Source of the DNA: Ruminococcus flavefaciens
GTDB lineage: Bacteria > Bacillota > Clostridia > Oscillospirales > Ruminococcaceae
DNA length: 50,445 nucleotides
Direction: 5' to 3'
Assembly (NCBI GenBank): GCA_002373775.1
Contig: DFJW01000087.1
Coordinates: forward strand, 1 to 50,445
Shown piece by piece: positions 32,680 through 42,154 of this stretch. A program made the position numbers and the translations under genes. Below the pieces are notes generated by a model. The model worked only from the letters and a program-made list of their open reading frames with translations. It did no database searches and had not been told where the DNA came from. Numbering within the stretch: position 1 is the first letter of the stretch; each line of letters starts with the position of its first letter.

Positions 32680-32708
32680 ATTATAACAGAATAACTTGTT
32701 TTTTGCAA
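32680..32708 (-). promoter_or_regulatory. Sigma-A promoter for the pglF-like gene
   Basis: TTGCAA and TATAAT on the minus strand, with a 17-base spacer, about 35 bases from the start codon. Confidence 0.65.
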
Positions 32709-32763
32709 GTATTTCAGCATATTTTTAATACCGTGACCATTCAGGCGGCATCGGGTAAAGGGA

Positions 32764-32784
32764 TTTTGTATCACTGATACAAAA
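32764..32784. promoter_or_regulatory. 9-bp-arm palindrome upstream of the pglF promoter
   Basis: TTTTGTATC-act-GATACAAAA is a perfect inverted repeat with a 3-base centre, between the locus terminator and the pglF promoter. It has the form of a repressor operator; it partly overlaps the terminator's U tract. Confidence 0.35.
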
Positions 32785-32816
32785 AGCGCAGACTGCTATA
32801 AGCAGTTCTGCGCTCG
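32779..32816 (-). terminator. Terminator at the end of the main glycan operon
   Basis: On the minus strand, AGCGCAGAACTGC pairs with GCAGTCTGCGCT (one bulged base), followed by TTTTGTATC. It lies just after the stop of the acyltransferase-ACP-ligase fusion gene. Confidence 0.8.
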
Positions 32817-32822
32817 TATACT

Positions 32823-35201
32823 TTATCTGTATGCTTTTCTGTCGATCTTTCCGTTGAATGTACGGCAGATAGAATCCACTGTCTCGATGCGTCTTGGTAT
32901 CTTGTAAGCTTCAAGCCGCTGTGTGAGGAAAGCGTTCAGCGGCTTAGGATCAAATCCGGCGGCATCATCAACTACGACCAGCAGCTTGATGTAAGGCACT
33001 CCGTAATCGTCTTTTGCCTCCACGCATATGCACTCATTCACAAGTCCGGAGAGAAGTGCAGCTTCCTCGACATCAGTCGGCGCTATCTTGTATCCGCCGA
33101 TGTTTATGACATCGCCCTTGCGTCCGCTGTAGTACACATTTCCGTTCTCGTCCATATGGCCAAGGTCACTGGATACGAACCAGCCGTCCTTGTTCACGGA
33201 CTTTGTAAGTTCGGGTTCGAGATAGTACTCCTTCATGTTCATGCGGCTTCTGACGCAAATCTGTCCGTCCACACCGGGTTCGGATGTGATATTGCCGTCA
33301 TCGGTGAGCACTGCCAGTTCAACGCCCTCATTCGCCTTGCCGAGACAATCCTTGATGATGTCATCGGTGTTGTAGTTGTATGCAGATACGCCCGGAGTCT
33401 CAGAGGCTTCATACGCATTGTAGAGCCTTGTATCCGGCAGCAGTTCCCTAAGTTTCTCACAGTCTCCGATCGGCAGAGGTGACGAACTGGAGTATACGAA
33501 GTCTATCTGCCTGTGATACTTGTAAAGTTCTTTTCCTGTGCGTGTGAGTAGTATCCTTATTGCTACCGGCGGAAGATAGAGCGATGTGACTTTATACTTG
33601 GCGATGTACTCAAAATACTTGCCGAGGTCACTCATGCCGTCCATATAGACCATGCAGCAGCCGTTGGCAAGAGTGAGATGTGTACGGCGGAGTCCTCCTG
33701 CGTGATTCAGAGGCGTGGTAAGCAGGAAGCGGTTGCCCTTCTTCATCTCGATGCACTTGGCAACTGAATAAGCATACCATGAGATGTGTCTGTGAGTCAT
33801 AAGAACGCCCTTGGACTTTCCCGTAGTTCCTGTGGTGAATATCATCTCGCAGGGAAGGTCAATGTCCGGGTAAGCTATCTCAGTATCCGCAGTGAATGAC
33901 TTCGTGCTGCTTACGACTCGCAGTTCATCGTAGGTGTGCCACGGTATATCCTGATCTCCGGCAGCAAGGCTGATTATCATGACAGACTTGGTATCGGAGG
34001 CTATCTCCTTTATTCTTGCAGATGCAGCGCTCTTCTCTACGGGAACGAGTTTCGCACCAGCAAGGTGGATCGCATAATAAGCGGCTATGCAGATCTCATC
34101 GTGTATAGCCTGAACAGCCACACAACTGCCTTCGCTGACACCGTTTTCGCGCATCCAGCAGTTTACGGAATATATCATCCCGGCAAGCTTGCTGTAGGTG
34201 GTTATCCTGTCCTCTGCAATTATGGCAGGCTCATCCGGTGTTCTGAGCGCATGTTCGAAGATGCGCTGCACAACTGGCTTTTCTGTCTCCTTCACATCAA
34301 GCAGGAGAGGTTCGAACCCGGGAACATACTCATCTGCCGCTGTCTCTTCAGCTGCGCCTGTGTTTCCGGAAAGCTCGCTGACCATTGCAGCCATATTCCG
34401 GACACTGTTGAAGTTGTGCGCATTGATCTTATCGAAAGGTATCGTGCAGCCGAATCCTTCTTCCAGCAGGGACACTACAGTTATAAGTCCCAGTGAATCG
34501 AGGATGTGGTCGTCCACAAGTGCATTGGCATGCGCAAGGTCAACGCCGTCGATAGTGCCGGAGAGGATATCCAGTATCTTCTTCTCGGCAGCCGCATTTA
34601 CCGGCGCAGACTTTTCGGCAGCACCTGCTGCCTGTTCGTTCCTTACGCGCTGAGCTTCGAATTCCTTCCACTTCCTGTCCGCAAGTTCCTGCGGAAGAGA
34701 CTGATTCGTGAACTTTACGTTATGATCCTTGTTCATGAGGCGTGAAGCCATGTACATGTCAAATCTTCCCACTACTCTTGCAGGATTTCCGGCAACTATG
34801 GAATTCTCCGGGACGTCCGCAGTTACAACGCTGCCTGCTGATATGATGCAGTTGCGGTTTATCCTTACATTTGGAAGTATGACCGCATTCATGCCCACAT
34901 ACACGTTGTCCATGATCTCGATGCAGCCTATCCTCTCGGGAGCACCGAAGTCCTTATCCGGTGCTACAGTTCCGAGGAAACGGTTTATCATGTCATGTGG
35001 AACAAGTCTGGCCGTCTTGTGGATGTACACATTATTGTGTATCTTTATGAGCTTGGTATACAGCGGGAGCATTCCGGGGCCCCATTTGCAGTCCTTGCCG
35101 ATACCTGCGAGCAGGTCATGCTTTTTAAGGTACTGAGCCTTTTTCTTCGGACTGCGCTGCATTATCATTCTTATGCTGTGAAATAATCTTTCTTTTCTCA
35201 T
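32823..35201 (-). CDS. Trifunctional fusion: hexapeptide acyltransferase - ACP - AMP-dependent ligase
   Basis: A 792-residue protein with three parts. Residues ~40-150 are a left-handed beta-helix acyltransferase (CIEIMDNVYVGMNAVILPNV, then ENSIVAGNPARVVG). Residues ~203-280 are an acyl carrier domain with DDHILDSLGLITVV (Ser236). Residues ~305-792 are an ANL-family adenylating domain: MIFTTGTTGKSKG (~453-465), NAYEASETPG, FVSSDLGH, GDVINIGGYKIAPTDVE and C-terminal FNGKIDRKAYR with the catalytic Lys. A self-contained machine is suggested: the ligase activates a carboxylic acid, loads it on the ACP, and the acyltransferase moves it to a sugar. Substrate unknown. The ATG at 35201 is preferred over a TTG at 35210. 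It starts five bases after the ugd stop and ends the operon. Confidence 0.85.
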   Translation of the reverse strand: MRKERLFHSIRMIMQRSPKKKAQYLKKHDLLAGIGKDCKWGPGMLPLYTKLIKIHNNVYIHKTARLVPHDMINRFLGTVAPDKDFGAPERIGCIEIMDNVYVGMNAVILPNVRINRNCIISAGSVVTADVPENSIVAGNPARVVGRFDMYMASRLMNKDHNVKFTNQSLPQELADRKWKEFEAQRVRNEQAAGAAEKSAPVNAAAEKKILDILSGTIDGVDLAHANALVDDHILDSLGLITVVSLLEEGFGCTIPFDKINAHNFNSVRNMAAMVSELSGNTGAAEETAADEYVPGFEPLLLDVKETEKPVVQRIFEHALRTPDEPAIIAEDRITTYSKLAGMIYSVNCWMRENGVSEGSCVAVQAIHDEICIAAYYAIHLAGAKLVPVEKSAASARIKEIASDTKSVMIISLAAGDQDIPWHTYDELRVVSSTKSFTADTEIAYPDIDLPCEMIFTTGTTGKSKGVLMTHRHISWYAYSVAKCIEMKKGNRFLLTTPLNHAGGLRRTHLTLANGCCMVYMDGMSDLGKYFEYIAKYKVTSLYLPPVAIRILLTRTGKELYKYHRQIDFVYSSSSPLPIGDCEKLRELLPDTRLYNAYEASETPGVSAYNYNTDDIIKDCLGKANEGVELAVLTDDGNITSEPGVDGQICVRSRMNMKEYYLEPELTKSVNKDGWFVSSDLGHMDENGNVYYSGRKGDVINIGGYKIAPTDVEEAALLSGLVNECICVEAKDDYGVPYIKLLVVVDDAAGFDPKPLNAFLTQRLEAYKIPRRIETVDSICRTFNGKIDRKAYR

Positions 35202-35206
35202 ACCAA

Positions 35207-36445
35207 TCAATCTCTTCTGAACAGATCGCGTGTATATACCTTCTCCTGAACGTCATCAAGGCTGGAGTCATAGCGGTTCGCGATTATAGCCTCAGACTGT
35301 TTCTTGAATTCCTCAAGATCGTTTACGACAGCGCTTCCGAAGAAAGTATCGCCGTCATTGAGAGTCGGCTCATATATAATTACTCTTGCGCCCTTTGCCT
35401 TGATGCGCTTCATTACACCCTGTATCGAAGACTGGCGGAAGTTGTCGCTGTTGGACTTCATAGTAAGTCTGTATATGCCGATAGTTACTTCCTTTTCGAA
35501 CGCCTTGTTATAATCGCTGTTCTCGCCGTAGGAGTATCCGCCGGCAAGGCTGAGCACACGGTCTGCTATATAGTCCTTGCGGGTGCTGTTGGAAGCTACG
35601 ATAGCAGAGATCATATTCTGCGGTACATCCGCATAGTTTGCAAGGAGCTGCTTTGTGTCCTTGGGGAGGCAGTAGCCGCCGTATCCGAATGAAGGATTAT
35701 TGTAGTGGCTGCCGATTCTCGGATCAAGGCATACGCCCTCGATTATCTGCTTTGTGTCAAGTCCCTTCATCTCAGCGTAAGTGTCCAGCTCATTGAAATA
35801 GCTGACGCGGAGTGCAAGATAGGTGTTTGCAAAGAGCTTAACCGCCTCTGCCTCTGTGAATCCCATGTAGAGAGTGTCGATATCCTCTTTGAGAGCCCCC
35901 TGCTGGAGAAGACCTGCGAAGGTATGTGCAGCCTCCACAAGTTTTTCATCAGCCATATCTGTGCCGACGATTATGCGGCTGGGATAGAGGTTGTCATAGA
36001 GAGCCTTGGATTCACGGAGGAACTCAGGGCTGAAGATGATGTTCCTGCTGCCTGTCTTCTCGCGTACCGACTGGGTATATCCCACAGGCACTGTGGATTT
36101 TATGACCATGATCGCTTCGGGATTGTACTTCATGACAAGCTCTATAACAGCCTCAACTGCGCTTGTATCGAAGAAATTCTTATTGCTGTCATAGTTTGTG
36201 GGAGCAGCGATGACTACGAAATCCGCGTCCTTGTAAGCAGCTTCTGCGTCAAGTGTAGCTGTGAGGTCGAGTTCCTTCTCAGCGAGATATTTCTCGATGT
36301 AATCATCCTGTATAGGCGACTTTCTGTTGTTGATGAGTTCAACTTTCTCAGGGATTATATCCACAGCTGTCACTGTGTTGTGCTGTGACAGCAGAGTAGC
36401 AATAGAAAGTCCGACATAACCTGTTCCTGCGACTGCGATCTTCAT
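35207..36445 (-). CDS. ugd: UDP-glucose 6-dehydrogenase
   Basis: A 412-residue nucleotide-sugar dehydrogenase. The N-terminal NAD-binding site is [29 protein letters not shown] and FSPEFLRES are family motifs; catalytic Cys259 lies in [14 protein letters not shown]. It oxidises UDP-glucose in two NAD-dependent steps to UDP-glucuronic acid, a precursor for acidic surface glycans. UDP-N-acetyl-sugar dehydrogenases are the main alternative, but length and active-site context fit the UDP-glucose type. It follows a 118-base gap holding a large hairpin, and the fusion gene begins five bases after it. Confidence 0.9.
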   Translation of the reverse strand: MKIAVAGTGYVGLSIATLLSQHNTVTAVDIIPEKVELINNRKSPIQDDYIEKYLAEKELDLTATLDAEAAYKDADFVVIAAPTNYDSNKNFFDTSAVEAVIELVMKYNPEAIMVIKSTVPVGYTQSVREKTGSRNIIFSPEFLRESKALYDNLYPSRIIVGTDMADEKLVEAAHTFAGLLQQGALKEDIDTLYMGFTEAEAVKLFANTYLALRVSYFNELDTYAEMKGLDTKQIIEGVCLDPRIGSHYNNPSFGYGGYCLPKDTKQLLANYADVPQNMISAIVASNSTRKDYIADRVLSLAGGYSYGENSDYNKAFEKEVTIGIYRLTMKSNSDNFRQSSIQGVMKRIKAKGARVIIYEPTLNDGDTFFGSAVVNDLEEFKKQSEAIIANRYDSSLDDVQEKVYTRDLFRRD

Positions 36446-36479
36446 AACTTTATTCCTCCTGAATTAATAATATGCTTAG

Positions 36480-36549
36480 CCGGATATGAGAAGCGTTCCC
36501 GGCAAAGGACGCATACGCTCCTGCGGTCCGCATTGTTTCTCTTATCCGG
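36480..36549 (-). ncRNA. Structured intergenic RNA element upstream of ugd
   Basis: On the minus strand CCGGATAAGAGAA and TTCTCATATCCGG pair over 13 positions with one mismatch, enclosing about 44 bases with an internal stem (GGACCGCA with TGCGTCC). It has no U-tract, so it is not a simple terminator. It may be an mRNA processing or attenuation element between the flippase and ugd genes. Confidence 0.4.
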
Positions 36550-36563
36550 TCATTTTCTTTTTG

Positions 36564-38015
36564 TTATTTTGCAAGATGCAATTTCTTCATTACCTGCCTG
36601 AACATCTTTTCAAACACCTGATCCTTCGTAGCATGCAGGTACACCACTGAGATGATGCCATATATGCCGACTCCGGCTGCTATCTGTACAAGCAGTGTTA
36701 TCATGCTCGTTCCCATGAGCTTTCCTATTGAGAATACTGCTCCCAGCATTAGTCCGCCTGCCAGAACGAAGAACATGAAGCTCTTCAGATATGACAGCAG
36801 CGGCAGCTGTTTGCGTACCGCGTAGCATTGCACCAGACATACCATTACCTCTGCTGCTACAGTACCTATGGTCGCGCCCTTAGCTCCCATGTCCGGGATG
36901 AGAAGTGCATTGATTATAAGGTTCACTACAGCGCCGCATATTACAGAAGCTATATACTCCTTGTCCATCTGATTCGGTATAAGGAACTGCGTCCTTATGA
37001 TGTTGGCGAATGCCAGAAAAGGTATCGTCGTTGAGAGAGCCATTATGAGATAGCCGGAAGCTACGAATCCCTTGCCCCAGAATATGGGGGCGAATACCGT
37101 GCCTACTCCGCAGAGTCCGCAGGTTAGTGCCAGCGCCAGCCACATAACGTATTTCATGGAAACGCCCATGTAGTACTTTGCGGTGGATTTGTCAGCCTTT
37201 GATGCGAGATTAGACATCTTTGGCAGCATTACAGTACCGAATGAACCTATGATAGTCAGCGGGATGTTTATGACCTTCTCCGCATTCTCATAGAATCCGA
37301 GCTGTTCCTTGTTTGCCATTGCGCCTATCATTATCTTGTCCATGTACTTGTACAGGCTTACTGCTATAGCAGGTATGAACAGTATGAGCAGAGGTTTGAG
37401 ATGTGCCTTCACAAGCGCCATATCCGGCTTCACTATCCGCACATACTTCCTGAGCGGCAGCCACAGCACCAACTGGCTTATGAGGTTTCCCAGCGCCATT
37501 ATCAGGCAGTACTTCCAGAGATCTCCCTCTTTGCGCACAAATATGAATACACAGGCTACGTTTATGAGCCTGATGATAACGTTTCTTGTTACCGTTGCTT
37601 TGAATTTCTCTATCCCGAAATAGAACCAGCTTATGTCAAAGAGTGCGCTGAGTACGAAAAATGCCTGTATCGCAGCGTATACTCTTTCTTTTCTTATGAC
37701 CAGCACATATCCGATATATACCGCAAAGCAGACGACAGATACCAGTATATGCAGGAACAGCAGAGCTGAGAAAGTCTTGTCCATCAGCTCTTTGTCTTCA
37801 CGGCAGCGCGCTATGGCTCTGTTTCCGTGATTTTTCAGTCCGAGCATCGAAAACAGCACGAAATAGTAAGCTATGGAATAGGAATAAGCAAATATGCCGA
37901 CTCCTTCTGCGCCTATTACGCGGGCAATGTACGGAGAAGTTATAAACGGAAGTATCAGTACCAATACTTCATATATCATCTGATAGGCAAAGTTTTTCTT
38001 TACACTTGATGCCAT
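36564..38015 (-). CDS. wzx: Polysaccharide flippase (Wzx/MOP family)
   Basis: A 483-residue protein with about 12-14 hydrophobic segments and few charged loops. It begins KKNFAYQMIYEVLVLILPFITSPYIARVIGAEGVGIFAYSYS, a start typical of the polysaccharide transporter/oligosaccharide flippase family. It would turn the undecaprenyl-diphosphate-linked repeat unit from the cytoplasmic to the outer face of the membrane, before polymerisation by the Wzy-like protein whose gene lies four bases upstream. Wzx and Wzy in the same unit define a Wzx/Wzy-dependent glycan pathway. Confidence 0.9.
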   Translation of the reverse strand: MASSVKKNFAYQMIYEVLVLILPFITSPYIARVIGAEGVGIFAYSYSIAYYFVLFSMLGLKNHGNRAIARCREDKELMDKTFSALLFLHILVSVVCFAVYIGYVLVIRKERVYAAIQAFFVLSALFDISWFYFGIEKFKATVTRNVIIRLINVACVFIFVRKEGDLWKYCLIMALGNLISQLVLWLPLRKYVRIVKPDMALVKAHLKPLLILFIPAIAVSLYKYMDKIMIGAMANKEQLGFYENAEKVINIPLTIIGSFGTVMLPKMSNLASKADKSTAKYYMGVSMKYVMWLALALTCGLCGVGTVFAPIFWGKGFVASGYLIMALSTTIPFLAFANIIRTQFLIPNQMDKEYIASVICGAVVNLIINALLIPDMGAKGATIGTVAAEVMVCLVQCYAVRKQLPLLSYLKSFMFFVLAGGLMLGAVFSIGKLMGTSMITLLVQIAAGVGIYGIISVVYLHATKDQVFEKMFRQVMKKLHLAK

Positions 38016-38019
38016 CCAC

Positions 38020-39306
38020 TCACCTCAAATATGATCTAAGTATTTTCCCGGTCTTTCCTTTCAGATGCAGTCCGGAAAGGTCGATTCCCTTCTTATACCG
38101 GCAGTCAAGAGCATAAGTTGACGCTATGAGAACGGACATCAGCAGCGGTACAAGTGTGCCGACTTCCATCATGAAGAATATACATGTGGAGAAAACGCCG
38201 ATATATACCATTCTCAGTTCTCTGTGCTTTCCTATGACTTTGCTGATAAAGAACAGTGCCAGAGCCATCGGGATGCAGAAAAGGATGCCGCCGATGATTC
38301 CGCTGTCTACCAGCATCTGAAGGAAAACATTATGTGCCGCGAACATATAACTCTTGACACGTACGATGTAGTCCTTGGGACTTTTTCCGTAGCCTACTAT
38401 CGGGCTTTTCCAGAATTTCTTTACTGCGGCGTCCCATATATAGGTCCTTCCCGAGAATGTTATATTCTTTCCTGTCTTTTCAAGTATGAACTTTGTCAGA
38501 CCGGAATCGCTGTACATGATACCTATCTGGAAGAAGATATTCGAGAATATAAACACTACAATGCCCATAAGCACCGGGGCATTGATGAGTTTGTCAAATC
38601 CGCCTGATTTATAGCAGATCCACAATCCGACAAAGATCACCACGACTACTGAGCCGGTACCATTTCCGAGCAGTATATACGAGAGCAGTACCAATAATAC
38701 CGCTGATGCACTGAACCATGACAGCTTCTTTTCTCTGTTGTTTATCTCATCAAGCAAGCATATCAGCGTAATTCCGGGGAAAAACACCTTTCCGAACTGA
38801 TTGTCGACTCCGAGAAGATAGCAGACATGGACATTGGCGATGGAGTGTTCCACATACAATCCCCTTTTTCCGAAAACGAGTATCGTGAGGAAATTAAGTA
38901 CGATAGCGATCCAGAAATATACCGCACTTGTCTTCAGAGTACAGTATACAGAGGACCTGAGACTTCGCATGACCGCAAGTACCATCAATATCGCCGGCAG
39001 TGAACTGCTGACCGCCAGATTGATATCTCTCGCTTTGAATACGGTTATCAGGAACTGAAATACCGCAAAGACAAGTATCCCTATCCCGACTATCTTATAT
39101 TCAGCACTCCTGATGCTCAGATCAAGTTTTTTTCTGCAAAAGACCGTATACAGCACAAGGTATCCGATCTCTGCGAATATCAGCAGCAATCTCGTATACC
39201 TCATCAATGTGGCTAATATACCGAAAGATTCTATATAAGCATACGGGAAAAGAATGAACAGCTCAACAAATAGAATCAGAGATACTATATTTATCTTAAT
39301 TTTCAT
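38020..39306 (-). CDS. wzy: O-antigen polymerase/ligase-like membrane protein (Wzy)
   Basis: A 428-residue protein with about 11 transmembrane segments and one large loop typical of O-antigen polymerases or ligases: KSPIVGYGKSPKDYIVRV is close to the W-x-G-x-G signature segment of the Wzy_C domain, followed by AAHNVFLQMLVDSGIIGG. It would polymerise flipped repeat units; a WaaL-type ligase is the alternative. The ATG at 39306 begins a hydrophobic N-terminus; a TTG at 39345 would add 13 residues. The AGGAG is 11 bases before the ATG, so initiation may be moderate. A 115-base gap with two hairpins separates it from the upstream glycosyltransferase gene. Confidence 0.82.
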   Translation of the reverse strand: MKIKINIVSLILFVELFILFPYAYIESFGILATLMRYTRLLLIFAEIGYLVLYTVFCRKKLDLSIRSAEYKIVGIGILVFAVFQFLITVFKARDINLAVSSSLPAILMVLAVMRSLRSSVYCTLKTSAVYFWIAIVLNFLTILVFGKRGLYVEHSIANVHVCYLLGVDNQFGKVFFPGITLICLLDEINNREKKLSWFSASAVLLVLLSYILLGNGTGSVVVVIFVGLWICYKSGGFDKLINAPVLMGIVVFIFSNIFFQIGIMYSDSGLTKFILEKTGKNITFSGRTYIWDAAVKKFWKSPIVGYGKSPKDYIVRVKSYMFAAHNVFLQMLVDSGIIGGILFCIPMALALFFISKVIGKHRELRMVYIGVFSTCIFFMMEVGTLVPLLMSVLIASTYALDCRYKKGIDLSGLHLKGKTGKILRSYLR

Positions 39307-39344
39307 TAATTCATTTACTCCTAAAGGGAACTGCTGAAAAGGCA

Positions 39345-39390
39345 ACTCCCAGAATACTGGGAGTCAGGTCTGCATATCTTTTCGATATGC
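39345..39390 (-). other. Two adjacent hairpins between the glycosyltransferase and wzy genes
   Basis: GCATATC/GATATGC (arms at 39372-39378 and 39384-39390) and ACTCCCAG/CTGGGAGT (39345-39364) form two stems in the minus-strand transcript, the second followed by TGCCTTTTC. They may be a leaky terminator or a processing site that separates the two gene blocks. Confidence 0.4.
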
Positions 39391-39421
39391 CTCTTTTATT
39401 TTCACTGAGCAAAGAGCCGCA

Positions 39422-40591
39422 TCACTTTCCTGAGCGTCTGCTCATGACTCTGTCGTATATGCTGCAAACAGTGTCAGCAGTCCTTGCGATAGAGAAGCAG
39501 TTTACCGCGTTCTCCTGTCCTCTGACAGCTATTTCGCGGGCTTTTTCCCTGTTCTCTCTCACCCAAATAAGCTTATCAGCAAGCTGTTCACAATTTCCCG
39601 GCTCATAGAGAAGCCCATTCTCGGGATCGGTGATAAGCTCCGGTGTGCCGCCGGAATCAGAGCCGACAACTATAAGTCCGCCAAGCTCATACTCTATGGT
39701 CACTCTGCCGAAAGCTTCTCTCTTGGAGCATACAAGTCCCACATCGTTCTTTGCATGGAAGCTTTTGATATCAGAGGAAAAATCTATCAGCGATATCATA
39801 TCTTCAAGCTTGTTGTCCTCAATGTACTTCTTAACAGTGTCCTCATAGTCGCTGCCTCCGCGATAACCCAGTACATTTAGGTGGATATCGGTTATACCGC
39901 GCTTTTTCAGTACATTGAACGCCTTGACGGCTTCAAGCTGACCTTTTCCTTCAACTACTCTGCCGACTATAAGGCAATTGATCGTATCGCCTTCCAGTAT
40001 GTTCCTCTTATTGTAAAGCGTATCCGGATCTATGCCGTTGTACACCAGATCGCAATTCACGCCCATCTCTTTGTCCCAGTACTCCTTGACTGAGCCGGAG
40101 ATAGCGAGTTCAGCGTCTGCCACTCTCATGAGCTTTGTAAATGTCTTCTTGCCGAGCACTACGGAATTATGGTCATCCTGTACGAATTCGCGCAGATGCC
40201 ATACATAAGGCATTTTCATGCTGTGTGCGACCGCAGCCCACTCATAGGGTGCGACTGAACTGTTTATATGCACGATATCCAGCTTTTCTTTTCTTATGAT
40301 CTCCTTCATTTTGCCGTGCTGCATCATGTTCGAGAGTTTCTTCATGGGATATACCGCATAGGCTCTCGGACCTACGACATTCTTGCCGTATACATACTTC
40401 TTCAGCGGCACAACATAAGTCTTTATGCCCATGGAAGAAGCTTTTTTCACAAGCGGACAGCTGCCGTCACATATCAGCACCGGAGTAACCCCTCGCTTCT
40501 TGACATTACTCATAAGCGCAAGCAATGAAAGCTCCGCTCCGGCAAGAGACTTGGCATAATAAGCCACATAACCGACTTTTAATGATCTCAC
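39422..40591 (-). CDS. Glycosyltransferase family 4
   Basis: A 389-residue GT-B-fold glycosyltransferase. The N-terminal half holds KVGYVAYYAKSLAGAE; the C-terminal half has the E-x7-E motif typical of GT4 (EAFGRVTIE) and GLIVVGSDSGGTPELI. It would add one sugar from a nucleotide donor to the lipid-linked repeat unit on the cytoplasmic face. It is the only classical glycosyltransferase in the locus besides the priming transferase, so the repeat unit may be small or rely on the LicD enzymes for linkages. The start is probably the GTG at 40591, overlapping the upstream LicD stop (GTGA), with AAAGGAGG ten bases before it. Confidence 0.88.
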   Translation of the reverse strand: MRSLKVGYVAYYAKSLAGAELSLLALMSNVKKRGVTPVLICDGSCPLVKKASSMGIKTYVVPLKKYVYGKNVVGPRAYAVYPMKKLSNMMQHGKMKEIIRKEKLDIVHINSSVAPYEWAAVAHSMKMPYVWHLREFVQDDHNSVVLGKKTFTKLMRVADAELAISGSVKEYWDKEMGVNCDLVYNGIDPDTLYNKRNILEGDTINCLIVGRVVEGKGQLEAVKAFNVLKKRGITDIHLNVLGYRGGSDYEDTVKKYIEDNKLEDMISLIDFSSDIKSFHAKNDVGLVCSKREAFGRVTIEYELGGLIVVGSDSGGTPELITDPENGLLYEPGNCEQLADKLIWVRENREKAREIAVRGQENAVNCFSIARTADTVCSIYDRVMSRRSGK

Positions 40592-41433
40592 TGTTCGCTG
40601 TCCTCCTTTGAGAATTCAACGATCCAATGGTCCAGATGTGAATATCCGTTTTCAGCTGCACCTTTGGGTATCTGCATATAATCACCGTAAAGGTTCGAAA
40701 GATACGTCTCATATCCCACCGGAACAGGAAGAGACTTTCCTTCAAACTGCAGATACGCCGGCTTTTCCATATATTCCCGCAGTATAGTCTCGCGTTCACC
40801 ATAATGTGCTGCCATGCTGACACCTACATATCTGCACTTTTCAAATTTATACTTCTTTGCAGCATTATCCATTTTCACTGCAAAATATCTCGCACCAAGT
40901 GGCTTTACAAGAAATCCGGCTATCTTCTTTAAGGCCCTGAACTTCTCTTTTTCAAGATACATCGTCTTTACGCTTGCATTTCCAAGTGCATTATATATCT
41001 TTGTCTTTGCGTAGAAGAACTTTCTGAGATATTTATTGGAAGGCAGTCCGTCAATCGGGAAGATATCGATAAATATACCCATTTCCTTATCATTCAGGTT
41101 CTTGGACTTCCATACCGTGCTGTTATCCCAGACTCTTGCATACTGTCTCTGCCACTCCGGATCCGTATAAAGGGAACCTACGGAGTACTTGTCGCTGCAC
41201 TTCTTGTTGAAGAGCTTTATGAAGCGGATGTAATCCTTTCTCGGCATCATGAGGTCTGCATCGTCATCCCACGGGATGAATCCCTTGTGTCTTACAGCAC
41301 CGAGGCATGAACCTCCGGAAAGGTAATATGTTATATTGTTCTCGCGGCAGAATTCATCTATGTCGCAGAGGATGCCGAACACTACGTTCTGTATCTTCTT
41401 GACGAGAGCCTTGTTTTCTTCGATATCAGCCAT
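40588..41433 (-). CDS. LicD-family phosphotransferase 1
   Basis: A 281-residue LicD-family protein. The family signature is clear: SGGSCLGAVRHKGFIPWDDDADLMMPR, with the metal-binding DDDxD, then FIDIFPIDGL. LicD proteins transfer a phosphorylated alcohol (phosphocholine in pneumococcus; other CDP-linked groups in related loci) to a sugar hydroxyl. The three genes just upstream may make a CDP-pentulose or CDP-pentitol, so transfer of a pentitol-phosphate group is a reasonable guess. It shares one base with the araD stop and overlaps the glycosyltransferase gene by four. A second LicD protein lies at 43997-44902. Confidence 0.88.
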   Translation of the reverse strand: MADIEENKALVKKIQNVVFGILCDIDEFCRENNITYYLSGGSCLGAVRHKGFIPWDDDADLMMPRKDYIRFIKLFNKKCSDKYSVGSLYTDPEWQRQYARVWDNSTVWKSKNLNDKEMGIFIDIFPIDGLPSNKYLRKFFYAKTKIYNALGNASVKTMYLEKEKFRALKKIAGFLVKPLGARYFAVKMDNAAKKYKFEKCRYVGVSMAAHYGERETILREYMEKPAYLQFEGKSLPVPVGYETYLSNLYGDYMQIPKGAAENGYSHLDHWIVEFSKEDSEQ

Positions 41434-42134
41434 TACTTCTCCCCCTGTCCGTAATAAGCATTTGCTCCGTGCTTGCGGAAGTAGTGCTTATCGAGTATAT
41501 ACTGATCCATTTTAGCCGAAGGATCTATCAGGAGAGTCTTGATGTCCATTTCGGCAACTTTTTCAAGAACTACTGCATGGTAAACTGAAGCCGCTGCATT
41601 CTTTCCCCATGTGAAAGGTCCGTGGTTCCTTACAACTATTCCGGGTACTGCCATAGGATCTATGCCGCGTTCGCGTATAGTCTCAACGATGACCTTTCCG
41701 GTATTGAGTTCGTAGTCCTCGTCCACTTCTTCCTTTGTGAGTGCTCTGGTGCAGGGAACATTTCCGTAGAAATAATCTGCATGAGTAGTGCCCAGTGCAG
41801 GCACGTCACAGCCTGCCTGTGCAAATGCGACTGCATTTACGGAATGGGTGTGTGTGACACCGCCCAGTTCCGGGAACTGACGGTACAGTTCAAGATGTGT
41901 CTTGGTATCGGATGAGGGCTTCCATTTGCCCTCCACTGTCTCACCTGTTACAAGGTCGACCACTACCATATCCTCCGGGGACATGCCGTCGTAATCGACA
42001 CCGGAAGGCTTGATGACTACGAGTCCTTTTTCCCTGTCTATGCCGCTTACATTTCCCCATGTATATATAACTACGCCTCTGGCAACAAGTTCCAGATTTG
42101 CAGCGCAAACTTCCTTTTTGAGTTCTTCTAACAT
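41433..42134 (-). CDS. araD: L-ribulose-5-phosphate 4-epimerase family protein (AraD-like)
   Basis: A 233-residue class II aldolase/epimerase. It has [21 protein letters not shown], metal-binding His-x-His in [13 protein letters not shown], the further His in RNHGPFTWG, and conserved [10 protein letters not shown]. AraD interconverts L-ribulose-5-phosphate and D-xylulose-5-phosphate. No arabinose catabolic genes are here; it sits between a LicD gene and an SDR gene, which points to supplying D-xylulose-5-phosphate for a CDP-activated building block. If so, it is a biosynthetic use of a catabolic family. Length and motifs are normal. Confidence 0.85.
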   Translation of the reverse strand: MLEELKKEVCAANLELVARGVVIYTWGNVSGIDREKGLVVIKPSGVDYDGMSPEDMVVVDLVTGETVEGKWKPSSDTKTHLELYRQFPELGGVTHTHSVNAVAFAQAGCDVPALGTTHADYFYGNVPCTRALTKEEVDEDYELNTGKVIVETIRERGIDPMAVPGIVVRNHGPFTWGKNAAASVYHAVVLEKVAEMDIKTLLIDPSAKMDQYILDKHYFRKHGANAYYGQGEK

Positions 42135-42154
42135 ATTATCCTCTCTGTTCCCTG

